The notes below the pieces were generated by a model. The model searched no databases. It was given only the letters and a program-made list of their open reading frames with translations, and had not been told where the DNA came from. The translations under genes were made by a program, and so were the position numbers. Positions 1-5,397 of a DNA stretch of 5,397 nucleotides are shown here, piece by piece. The stretch is from contig JAEWFX010000054.1 of assembly GCA_023388605.1 (NCBI GenBank), positions 1-5,397 of the forward strand. The letters are read 5' to 3'. Numbering within the stretch: position 1 is the first letter of the stretch; each line of letters begins with the position of its first letter. The stretch comes from Bacillota bacterium (lineage in GTDB: Bacteria; Bacillota; Clostridia; Saccharofermentanales; DTU023).

Positions 1-63
1 ATGTCTATCATCTAAAAATGTAGAAATGAATAATCATGGTAAAAATTTGCTAGTATAGTAGAG
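1..63 (+). other. AT-rich lead-in to hemZ: possible upstream gene end or weak promoter
   Basis: This stretch is clearly AT-rich and carries no convincing feature. The reading frame beginning at base 2 stays open until TAG at 56-58 and would encode a peptide ending NNHGKNLLV five bases before hemZ; this could be the C-terminus of an upstream gene cut by the window edge. The other two frames stop early (TAA 13-15; TAG 21-23). Alternatively, TGC-TAGTAT at 48-56 looks like a weak extended -10 element (four of six bases match TATAAT) and TATAGT at 54-59 matches five of six, but neither has a good -35 element 16-18 bases upstream. No Shine-Dalgarno sequence is visible at a normal distance from the hemZ ATG. 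Which reading is right cannot be settled from the window. Confidence 0.3.
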
Positions 64-1542
64 ATGAATTCATTACCGACCATAGAGTTGATAAATCATC
101 GCGAAATAGCTTCTCTCAATGAGGTCTATCGTCTTTTCTTTGCGACCAATCTTGTAGAACATACAGATGATGCAGAAGAGACGATCATATGTTCACGTTT
201 GGACAGAGTTGAAAATACTGCAGAGTATGTAGTGCAGACGTCGATCTCAGATAGAGACATCAGTTTTGCTGAGCGAGTAGGAGAGAGCGGTATCAAACGT
301 GAGCTCAAACGCCAGCTCTACTTAATGTTTAGTCATCTATACGGTTATAAATTCCCCTGGGGTTCATTGACTGGTATCAGGCCGACACAAGTTGCCTTAA
401 AAGAAATATCTGATACGCAATCGCGCGAACTGGCACATAGGCGTCTGACTGAACATTGGCAAGTCAGTGTAGACAAGGCGAATTTAGCTATCGAGGTAGC
501 ACTGCGTGAACAGCAGGTGATCGATTCTACACCGGCGAATCTACCGATGATATATCTGGGTTTACCTTTTTGTAATACACGTTGCTCATACTGTAGCTTT
601 ATCTCTTGTGATGCAGTTCGACAAGCTGATGTACTAGTTGCTTACATCGAAGCTGTGTTACATGAATTAGAGGTGATCTGCGATTACTTGCGATCCAAGA
701 AGTTACCTGCCAGTGCTTTCTATTTTGGTGGCGGCACACCTACCAGTCCACCAGCTGATTTGTTCGCCAAATTGATGAATGGTATCAAGGAGAGACTGTA
801 TGTACAGGAAGGTGCAGAGTTGACGGTTGAAGCCGGTAGACCCGACTCGCTCAATCGAGAAAAATTAGAGAGCATACTCTCCTTTGACCCTCACACCCGT
901 ATCTGTATTAATCCCCAGACCATACACGACGCTACTTTGGAACGTATTCGCCGTTGTCATACATGGCAAGATGTGATCAATATTTATGATCTCGCTAGGA
1001 CTCTCGGTTTTGAACACATCAACATGGATTTGATACTGGGGTTGCCAGGAGAGAGCCCCACAGATTTTTTGGAGTCGGTCAGAGAACTATTGACCATGCG
1101 ACCAGATTCCATTACTCTACATACACTTTCAGTTAAGCGTGGAGCACATCTTCAGTTAACTGCGGGCGAGAAGTATCAGGCATTGCGTTTTCCTGACCCT
1201 GCCTATGCTAAAGCCTTGCAAAAGGCCATCGCACTGCTCGAGGGGGATAATTATCAGCCTTACTATCTCTACCGTCAGAAAAACGTGAGGAGTGGTCTAG
1301 AAAACACTGGTTTTGCCCAGCCAGATAAATTTTGTGCATATAATGTGTGCATGATGTCAGATCTGCGCACTGTGATCGGTGTCGGTAGTGGCGCTAGCAC
1401 CAAGGTAGTAGCTACGGACGGTAGCGGTCGTGTAGAAAGACAGATCAACTCTAAAGACCTGCGAGATTATACTTTGCGAGTCGATGAGATGATCGATAGG
1501 AAAATCAAATTATTAGATCAATATTTAATAGGTGAAATGTGA
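64..1542 (+). CDS. hemZ: HemZ-family radical SAM protein (coproporphyrinogen dehydrogenase HemZ)
   Basis: A 492-residue cytoplasmic protein of about the usual HemZ length, complete from N- to C-terminus. The family is annotated as oxygen-independent coproporphyrinogen III oxidase, which decarboxylates two propionates to give protoporphyrinogen IX using S-adenosylmethionine. Visible motifs: a HemZ-type N-terminal region with G-S-L-T-G-I-R-P-T (100-108); the radical SAM 4Fe-4S motif C170-x3-C174-x2-C177; GGGTPTS (222-228), the SAM-binding glycine motif; EAGRPD (256-261); INPQT (282-286); NMDLILGLPGE (320-330); and the HemZ-characteristic YYLYRQKN (400-407) and GVGSGASTK (439-447). F179 stands where HemN has a fourth cysteine, so catalytic activity is less certain than family membership. 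ATG at 64 is the only reasonable start: the frame is closed by TAA at 40-42 and no other start codon intervenes, although the Shine-Dalgarno context is poor. The gene is the first of a two-gene unit with the downstream ligase. HemW or HemN are less likely given the long N-terminal region and the C-terminal motifs. Confidence 0.93.
   Translation: MNSLPTIELINHREIASLNEVYRLFFATNLVEHTDDAEETIICSRLDRVENTAEYVVQTSISDRDISFAERVGESGIKRELKRQLYLMFSHLYGYKFPWGSLTGIRPTQVALKEISDTQSRELAHRRLTEHWQVSVDKANLAIEVALREQQVIDSTPANLPMIYLGLPFCNTRCSYCSFISCDAVRQADVLVAYIEAVLHELEVICDYLRSKKLPASAFYFGGGTPTSPPADLFAKLMNGIKERLYVQEGAELTVEAGRPDSLNREKLESILSFDPHTRICINPQTIHDATLERIRRCHTWQDVINIYDLARTLGFEHINMDLILGLPGESPTDFLESVRELLTMRPDSITLHTLSVKRGAHLQLTAGEKYQALRFPDPAYAKALQKAIALLEGDNYQPYYLYRQKNVRSGLENTGFAQPDKFCAYNVCMMSDLRTVIGVGSGASTKVVATDGSGRVERQINSKDLRDYTLRVDEMIDRKIKLLDQYLIGEM
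1530..1542 (+). promoter_or_regulatory. Ribosome binding site inside the hemZ end; 4-base overlap and GTG start
   Basis: The last codons of hemZ contain AGGTGA (1530-1535), a Shine-Dalgarno-like sequence, just before a GTG start at 1539-1541. The hemZ stop TGA occupies 1540-1542, so the genes overlap by GTGA. The AGG core is six bases from the GTG, a workable distance. ATG at 1537-1539 is in the hemZ frame and is not the start. The next in-frame ATG of the ligase (1602) lacks a Shine-Dalgarno sequence and would remove family-like N-terminal residues. Stop-start overlaps of this kind usually mean that ribosomes finishing the first gene begin the second. Confidence 0.75.
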
Positions 1543-3383
1543 AAAAACAGTATACTGGCCAAATTATCTATCAACGTGAAAGCCACAGAGATATTCGTGA
1601 AATGTTGCAGCATACTTGTAAAATGCACGGTGAGCGTCTCGCCTATATCTATAGGGACAAACCACGCGGACCAGAGACGAAGATCACTTATCATCAGTTA
1701 CTGGCAGATATCAATGCTCTGGGAACAGCACTATATCGTCGCGGCTGGGTGAAAGATACCAATGTGCAGATTGATCGCACTCATATCGGAGTGATAGGAC
1801 CGAACTCCTATGCTTGGGCAATTGCCCATAATGCCAGTGTATTCGGTGCCGGTATCAGCGTACCCATGGATAAGCAACTAGCTGTACCAGAGATAATAAA
1901 TCTCTGTGAACGCGGACGTGTTGAAGTCTTGTTCATCGATTATAAAATGCTAGAGGAAGCAGAGAAAATAGCATCTGCACTCAGTACTATCAAAGCTTTT
2001 ATCGTGCTAAACGCTCCCACTACCGACAAAAAAGGTCAAGAGATCGCCTTCGCCGATCAACGTTTCTTCACCCTAAAGACTCTTCTAGAAGAGGGACATA
2101 ATTATTTAGCACAGGGTGACGACATCTTCACCAAACAAGAAATCGATCCTGAAGCCCTGCAGATATTATCTTTCACTTCTGGTACAACTACCTTAGCTAA
2201 GGGCGTAATGCTACCTCATCGCGCCATCGTCAACGACGTCACTATGACTCTGCAGACGGTAGACGTCAACGAAAATGATCGTTCATTATCGTTGTTACCC
2301 TTACATCATATCTTTGAGTGCACGCTGGGCATGTATGCCATCTGGTCAGCTGGCGGCTGCATATGTATCTGCGATGGTTTGCGTTACATACAGCAAAATC
2401 TCCAAGAGTGGGGGATCACTGTACTGCTCGCAGTACCTCTGTTGATGGAGAATTTCTACCGTCAGATCATGCACAAGGTGCAACAGCAAAACAGTGAGAA
2501 GAAGTTGCGTAAAGCTATCAAGGTGCTGAATTTCCTGTGCAAATTTGGTATAGATTTACGTCGTCGTATTTTTGCAGAGATCCACAACGGCTTGGGTGGC
2601 AAGCTTCGTTACATCTTTGTCGGTGCATCTGCACTCGCTCCTGAGATAAATCAGTTTTTCTTAGATCTAGGCATCATGTGCTACATGGGTTATGGACTCA
2701 CAGAAACTGCCCCCTTGGTCTGCGGTTGCAATGATCGTACGAGAGTGCCTGGAACAGTAGGTAATCCCTTGCCAGGCGTAGCTATTGAGATCCGTGATAG
2801 TGACAGTGACCAAACTCTGTCAACTGGTGAGGCAGGAGAGATCGTCGTCAAAACTCCATCCTTGATGCTAGGCTATTACGATGATCCAGAATCTACAGCC
2901 CAAGCAGTGAACAGCGAAGGATGGTTCTACACTGGTGATATCGGTTTCTTCGATGAAAAAGATTGTCTGCACATCACTGGTCGCAGCAAGTCGATGATTG
3001 TGCTCACCAACGGCAAAAAGGTTTTCCCCGAAGAAATCGAATTCCTGTTGAATAAACTCCCTTACATCAAGCAGTCTCTAGTATTCGGCGAAGAGAATAA
3101 ACGTGGTACCATCGATATCTGCGCACTCTTACAAGTGGACGAAGAGCATCTACCTACTGATGATAAAGAGCGTGATGAGCTCTTCCGTTCTGCTATCAAG
3201 GAGATCAACGAACAGATGCCAGTATATAAAAAGATAAGATTCTTTGTCTGGCAAGTACGTGACATGATTTCTACTACCACCATGAAAATCAAACGCCAAC
3301 CTGAGTTAGAAGCGATGCGCCAATTGCTGGCACAGAAGCAAACCAGTGTGGCGGAGAGTGACGGCAAACGCATTGACGGATAG
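1539..3383 (+). CDS. AMP-dependent long-chain fatty acyl-CoA ligase (acyl-adenylate-forming)
   Basis: A 614-residue class I adenylate-forming enzyme, best matched to the FAA1/long-chain fatty acid-CoA ligase group (COG1022 type). It should activate a carboxylate, probably a fatty acid, with ATP to an acyl-AMP and transfer it to CoA or to the phosphopantetheine of a carrier protein. Motifs in order: phosphate loop T213-S-G-T-T-T-L-A-K221-G; LPLHHIFE (253-260); a basic helical stretch before GASALAPE (362-369); YGLTET (385-390); YTGD with D467, the ribose-binding aspartate; hinge GRSKS (481-485) followed by GKKVFPEEIE (492-501); and the C-terminal MKIKR with K583 at the catalytic lysine position. 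All key residues are present, so an active enzyme is expected. The phosphate loop departs from TSGTTGxPKG at two positions (T218 for Gly, A220 for Pro). The last 28 residues are a polar tail. No signal peptide or membrane segment is seen. It begins with GTG and overlaps hemZ. Chain length and acceptor cannot be read from the sequence; an acyl-ACP synthetase role is the main alternative. Confidence 0.9.
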   Translation: MKKQYTGQIIYQRESHRDIREMLQHTCKMHGERLAYIYRDKPRGPETKITYHQLLADINALGTALYRRGWVKDTNVQIDRTHIGVIGPNSYAWAIAHNASVFGAGISVPMDKQLAVPEIINLCERGRVEVLFIDYKMLEEAEKIASALSTIKAFIVLNAPTTDKKGQEIAFADQRFFTLKTLLEEGHNYLAQGDDIFTKQEIDPEALQILSFTSGTTTLAKGVMLPHRAIVNDVTMTLQTVDVNENDRSLSLLPLHHIFECTLGMYAIWSAGGCICICDGLRYIQQNLQEWGITVLLAVPLLMENFYRQIMHKVQQQNSEKKLRKAIKVLNFLCKFGIDLRRRIFAEIHNGLGGKLRYIFVGASALAPEINQFFLDLGIMCYMGYGLTETAPLVCGCNDRTRVPGTVGNPLPGVAIEIRDSDSDQTLSTGEAGEIVVKTPSLMLGYYDDPESTAQAVNSEGWFYTGDIGFFDEKDCLHITGRSKSMIVLTNGKKVFPEEIEFLLNKLPYIKQSLVFGEENKRGTIDICALLQVDEEHLPTDDKERDELFRSAIKEINEQMPVYKKIRFFVWQVRDMISTTTMKIKRQPELEAMRQLLAQKQTSVAESDGKRIDG

Positions 3384-3384
3384 T

Positions 3385-3436
3385 TCTGTCAGTTCTTTGA
3401 TATAAGAATTGTCCACAGACTTTAATTTATTTTCTT
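3385..3436 (+). terminator. First tandem hairpin with U-rich tail, directly after the ligase stop
   Basis: One base after the ligase stop codon, TCTGT (3385-3389) pairs with ACAGA (3415-3419). Inside it C3390 plus AGTTCTT (3391-3397) pairs with AAGAATT (3404-3410) plus G3411, including one G-U pair. The loop is TGATAT and there is a three-base bulge, TCC (3412-3414). The hairpin is followed by CTTTAATTTATTTTCTT (3420-3436), which is U-rich in RNA. The stem is AT-rich, so on its own it would be a weak terminator; it may assist the stronger hairpin next to it or protect the 3' end of the mRNA. Confidence 0.42.
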
Positions 3437-3475
3437 GATGGTTCAGCTTGAAAACAGGGTGAACCATCTTGTTGT
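3437..3475 (+). terminator. Rho-independent terminator of the hemZ-ligase unit
   Basis: GATGGTTCA (3437-3445) and TGAACCATC (3460-3468) form a perfect 9-bp stem. After one G-G mismatch the stem continues with CTTG (3447-3450) against CAGG (3455-3458), with one U-G pair, and closes on an AAAA tetraloop (3451-3454). The RNA continues UUGUUGUUU (3469-3477), an interrupted U-tract. Position, stem length and tail fit an intrinsic terminator that separates the operon from ileS. The tail is not a pure U run, so efficiency may be partial. Confidence 0.68.
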
Positions 3476-3531
3476 TTGCTGTTAGATTGACACTACAAAA
3501 TACAGTTTTTATAATTCGTAAGAACAACAAG
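3468..3531. repeat. 9-bp inverted repeat flanking the ileS promoter
   Basis: CTTGTTGTT (3468-3476) and AACAACAAG (3523-3531) are exact reverse complements. They are 46 bases apart, and the -35 and -10 elements of ileS lie between them. The left arm is the terminator tail; the right arm falls in the first bases of the predicted ileS transcript, just before its Shine-Dalgarno sequence. The arms have simple TTG/CAA composition, so chance is a real possibility. A paired operator, or pairing in read-through RNA, are the functional alternatives. Confidence 0.4.
3487..3515 (+). promoter_or_regulatory. Consensus sigma-A (sigma-70) promoter for ileS
   Basis: TTGACA at 3487-3492 and TATAAT at 3510-3515 match the housekeeping sigma consensus at all twelve positions, with the optimal 17-base spacer. 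The predicted transcription start is about 3521-3523, giving an untranslated leader of about 22 nt before ileS. The promoter sits immediately downstream of the terminator of the preceding operon. A full match with ideal spacing implies strong, largely constitutive expression unless a repressor or growth-rate control acts at the start site. Confidence 0.88.
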
Positions 3532-3533
3532 CG

Positions 3534-3540
3534 TGAGGAG
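3534..3540 (+). promoter_or_regulatory. Shine-Dalgarno sequence of ileS
   Basis: TGAGGAG is followed by four bases (ACCT) and then ATG at 3545. It contains GAGGAG, close to the anti-Shine-Dalgarno complement, and is by far the best ribosome site in the window, though the spacing is slightly short. It fixes the ileS start, which also gives the N-terminus MYKKVD expected for clostridial-type isoleucyl-tRNA synthetases. Confidence 0.85.
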
Positions 3541-3544
3541 ACCT

Positions 3545-5397
3545 ATGTATAAAAAAGTAGATAATTCGTTGGACTTACGCCAACAAGAATTAGCAGTTCT
3601 AGATTTTTGGCGTGAACAAAAAATATTTGAAAAATCTTTGACTCACCGTGAAGGCAGAGAGGAGTACACTTTCTATGATGGCCCGCCCACTGCCAACGGC
3701 AAACCGCATATAGGGCACATTCTCACACGTGTTATCAAAGACTTAATTCCCCGTTATCGAACCATGAAAGGTTACAATGTCCTGCGCAAAGCTGGCTGGG
3801 ATACTCATGGTCTTCCTGTCGAACTCGAAGTCGAGAAAGTTCTAGGTCTCGATGGCAAGGAGCAAATCGAAGAATTTGGCATGAGCAAATTCATCGATCT
3901 CTGCAAAGAGAGCGTATGGAAATACAAAAAAGAATGGGAAGAGATGTCGGAGCGTGTAGGTTTCTGGGTAGATGTTGAAGATCCCTACATCACTTACGAT
4001 AATAACTACATCGAATCAGAATGGTGGGCACTCAAACAGATTTGGGATCAAGGATTGCTCTATGCCGGTCATAAGGTTGTCCCGTACTGTCCTCGCTGCG
4101 GTACTGGTTTATCCAGCCACGAAGTCGCACAAGGCTACAAAGAAGTTGAAGATACTTCGGTATTCGTACGCTTCGCTGTCAAAGGGGAAGAAAATACCTG
4201 GTTTGCTGCTTGGACGACCACTCCGTGGACATTGCCGTCTAATGTCGCTCTCTGCGTAAATCCTAAAGAAGAATATGCCTTAGTTGAGAAGGACGGTGCT
4301 AAGTACTATCTCGCCAAAGAATTAGTAGCCAGTGTTTTTGGTGAAGATACTACTGTGATTAAGACCTGCAGAGGTCAAGAGTTAGAATATACGGAGTATG
4401 AGCCGCTGTTTGATTACGCTGCCTCAGAACTCGCCCGTTCGCGCAAAAAATCTCATTATGTGATCTGTGATGAATACGTCACCTTGACGGATGGTACCGG
4501 TGTAGTTCATATAGCTCCAGCTTTTGGTGAAGACGATAATAGAATTGCTAGCCGTTATAACTTGCCCGTTGTTCAGTTAGTAGAATTAGATGGTAAGATG
4601 CCAGAATCAGTTACCTGTGCTGCAGGACTTTTCTGCAAAGATGCTGATCCAGTCATCATCGAAGAGTTGAAGAAACGTGAGCTTTTGCTGCGTGAAGAAC
4701 TGTACACGCACAATTATCCCTTCTGTTGGCGCTGCCACACGCCGTTGATCTACTACGCTAGACATTCCTGGTTCATCGCTATGACCAAGGTGAAGGAACG
4801 TCTCCTCGCCAATAACGATCAAATCAATTGGTTACCCGCGACCATCGGTACAGGACGTTTCGGTAATTTCTTGAATAATGTCGTCGATTGGGGTCTCTCA
4901 CGTGAGCGCTACTGGGGTACACCGCTGCCTATCTGGGAGTGCTGTGATTGCGACCACCGTGAATGTATTGGTTCACGTGAAGAGTTGCGTGAAAAAGCTA
5001 TAGATTGTCCCGATGAAATTGAGTTGCATCGTCCACATATCGACGAAGTGAAGCTGCGTTGTCCTAAGTGCGGCGGCACTATGAAACGTGTACCTGAAGT
5101 TATCGACTGCTGGTTTGATTCAGGATCGATGCCTTTTGCTCAATGGCATTATCCCTTCGAAAATCAAGACAAGTTCCAGAAGACCTTCCCAGCCCAATTC
5201 ATCTCTGAAGGATTGGATCAAACTCGTGGTTGGTTCTACACCTTGCTAGCAATTTCAACACTGCTCTTCGACAAGCCTGCATACGAAAATTGCCTGGTGC
5301 TGGGTTTGGTGTTAGATGGCGAAGGGATCAAGATGTCAAAACATAAAGGCAATGTCGTCGATCCTTGGACGGTCTTAAACAGTGAGGGCGCAGATGC
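3545..5397 (+). CDS. ileS: Isoleucyl-tRNA synthetase, IleRS2-like, 3' end beyond window
   Basis: Cytoplasmic class Ia aminoacyl-tRNA synthetase that attaches isoleucine to tRNA-Ile and hydrolyses mischarged valine. The first 617 codons are present without a stop; enzymes of this type have about 1,030-1,050 residues, so the rest of the anticodon-binding and C-terminal part is missing only because the window ends. Visible elements: TFYDGPPTANGKPHIGH with the HIGH motif at 55-58; GWDTHGLPVE; the CP1 editing domain with WTTTPWTLPSN (223-233) and GTGVVHIAPAFGEDD (317-331); zinc-type cysteine pairs C182-x2-C185 and C394-x2-C397, then C466/C467/C469/C474 with C506-x2-C509; WFDSGS (523-528); TRGWFY (560-565); and KMSKH (596-600). 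KMSKH and the TFYDGPPTANGKPHIGH context point to the IleRS2 (eukaryote-like) type rather than the E. coli/Bacillus IleRS1 type. Valyl- and leucyl-tRNA synthetases are excluded by the overall motif set. It is transcribed from its own promoter with a short leader and no T-box. Confidence 0.97.
   Translation, partial: MYKKVDNSLDLRQQELAVLDFWREQKIFEKSLTHREGREEYTFYDGPPTANGKPHIGHILTRVIKDLIPRYRTMKGYNVLRKAGWDTHGLPVELEVEKVLGLDGKEQIEEFGMSKFIDLCKESVWKYKKEWEEMSERVGFWVDVEDPYITYDNNYIESEWWALKQIWDQGLLYAGHKVVPYCPRCGTGLSSHEVAQGYKEVEDTSVFVRFAVKGEENTWFAAWTTTPWTLPSNVALCVNPKEEYALVEKDGAKYYLAKELVASVFGEDTTVIKTCRGQELEYTEYEPLFDYAASELARSRKKSHYVICDEYVTLTDGTGVVHIAPAFGEDDNRIASRYNLPVVQLVELDGKMPESVTCAAGLFCKDADPVIIEELKKRELLLREELYTHNYPFCWRCHTPLIYYARHSWFIAMTKVKERLLANNDQINWLPATIGTGRFGNFLNNVVDWGLSRERYWGTPLPIWECCDCDHRECIGSREELREKAIDCPDEIELHRPHIDEVKLRCPKCGGTMKRVPEVIDCWFDSGSMPFAQWHYPFENQDKFQKTFPAQFISEGLDQTRGWFYTLLAISTLLFDKPAYENCLVLGLVLDGEGIKMSKHKGNVVDPWTVLNSEGAD

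Noticed and set aside
126..308. Minus-strand open frames within coding genes (126-308, 3062-3373, 4607-4822)
   Set aside because: Each is antisense to a well-supported conserved gene, short, low in sequence complexity, and without a ribosome binding context.
3409..3417. TTGTCCACA, one base from a DnaA box
   Set aside because: It is a single site with a mismatch at a conserved position, in no cluster and not next to dnaA or an AT-rich unwinding region; it is accounted for by the first hairpin.
3456..3468. AGGGTGAACC resembles the T-box core AGGGTGGNACC upstream of ileS
   Set aside because: It lacks the TGGN needed to pair with the tRNA end, forms the 3' arm of a simple terminator hairpin rather than an antiterminator, and lies upstream of the ileS promoter with no room for Stem I.
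3306..3530. Minus-strand open frame of 74 codons spanning the intergenic region and ligase end
   Set aside because: It runs antisense through the terminators and the ileS promoter, has no ribosome site or recognisable protein features, and is best explained as chance.
3972..4259. Plus-strand open frame of 95 codons inside ileS
   Set aside because: It lies wholly within the ileS coding frame, whose translation there carries conserved editing-domain and zinc motifs; the alternative product has no recognisable features.
1..5397. Search for mobile elements, CRISPR arrays, tRNA genes, phage or defence genes
   Set aside because: No regularly spaced repeats, terminal inverted repeats, transposase motifs or tRNA-like cloverleaf were seen; nearly all of the sequence is accounted for by three conserved genes and one compact intergenic region.

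Overview
The window reads as an ordinary chromosomal housekeeping stretch from a low-to-mid GC Gram-positive bacterium of the Bacillota, most likely a clostridial-type anaerobe. The grounds are a HemZ-family radical SAM protein (a family typical of Bacillota), a FAA1-like acyl-CoA ligase of the kind common in Clostridia, and an isoleucyl-tRNA synthetase whose N-terminus closely resembles clostridial enzymes as I remember them. This is recognition from memory, not a database search. All three genes lie on the + strand.

Layout. Positions 1-63 are a short AT-rich lead-in that may hold the end of an upstream gene or a weak promoter. hemZ fills 64-1542. It overlaps by four bases (GTGA) a 614-codon AMP-dependent fatty-acyl ligase at 1539-3383, so the two are almost certainly one translationally coupled transcription unit. 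The 161-base gap at 3384-3544 is compact and fully structured: two tandem hairpins with U-rich tails (3385-3436 and 3437-3475), then a consensus-perfect sigma-A promoter (TTGACA, 17 bases, TATAAT; 3487-3515), then a strong ribosome binding site. The start of ileS (3545) follows, and ileS runs off the right edge after 617 codons.

How the genes relate. hemZ and the ligase are co-transcribed but have no obvious shared pathway (tetrapyrrole or radical chemistry versus fatty acid activation). ileS is an independent unit, insulated from the operon by the terminators and driven by its own promoter. Its predicted leader is only about 22 nt, too short for the T-box riboswitch that controls many Bacillota aminoacyl-tRNA synthetase genes. 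I found no mobile element, RNA gene, CRISPR array or undescribed multi-gene system. The points most worth following up are the T-box-less perfect promoter of ileS, the inverted repeat around that promoter, the IleRS2-type (KMSKH) synthetase, and the poor translation start context of hemZ.
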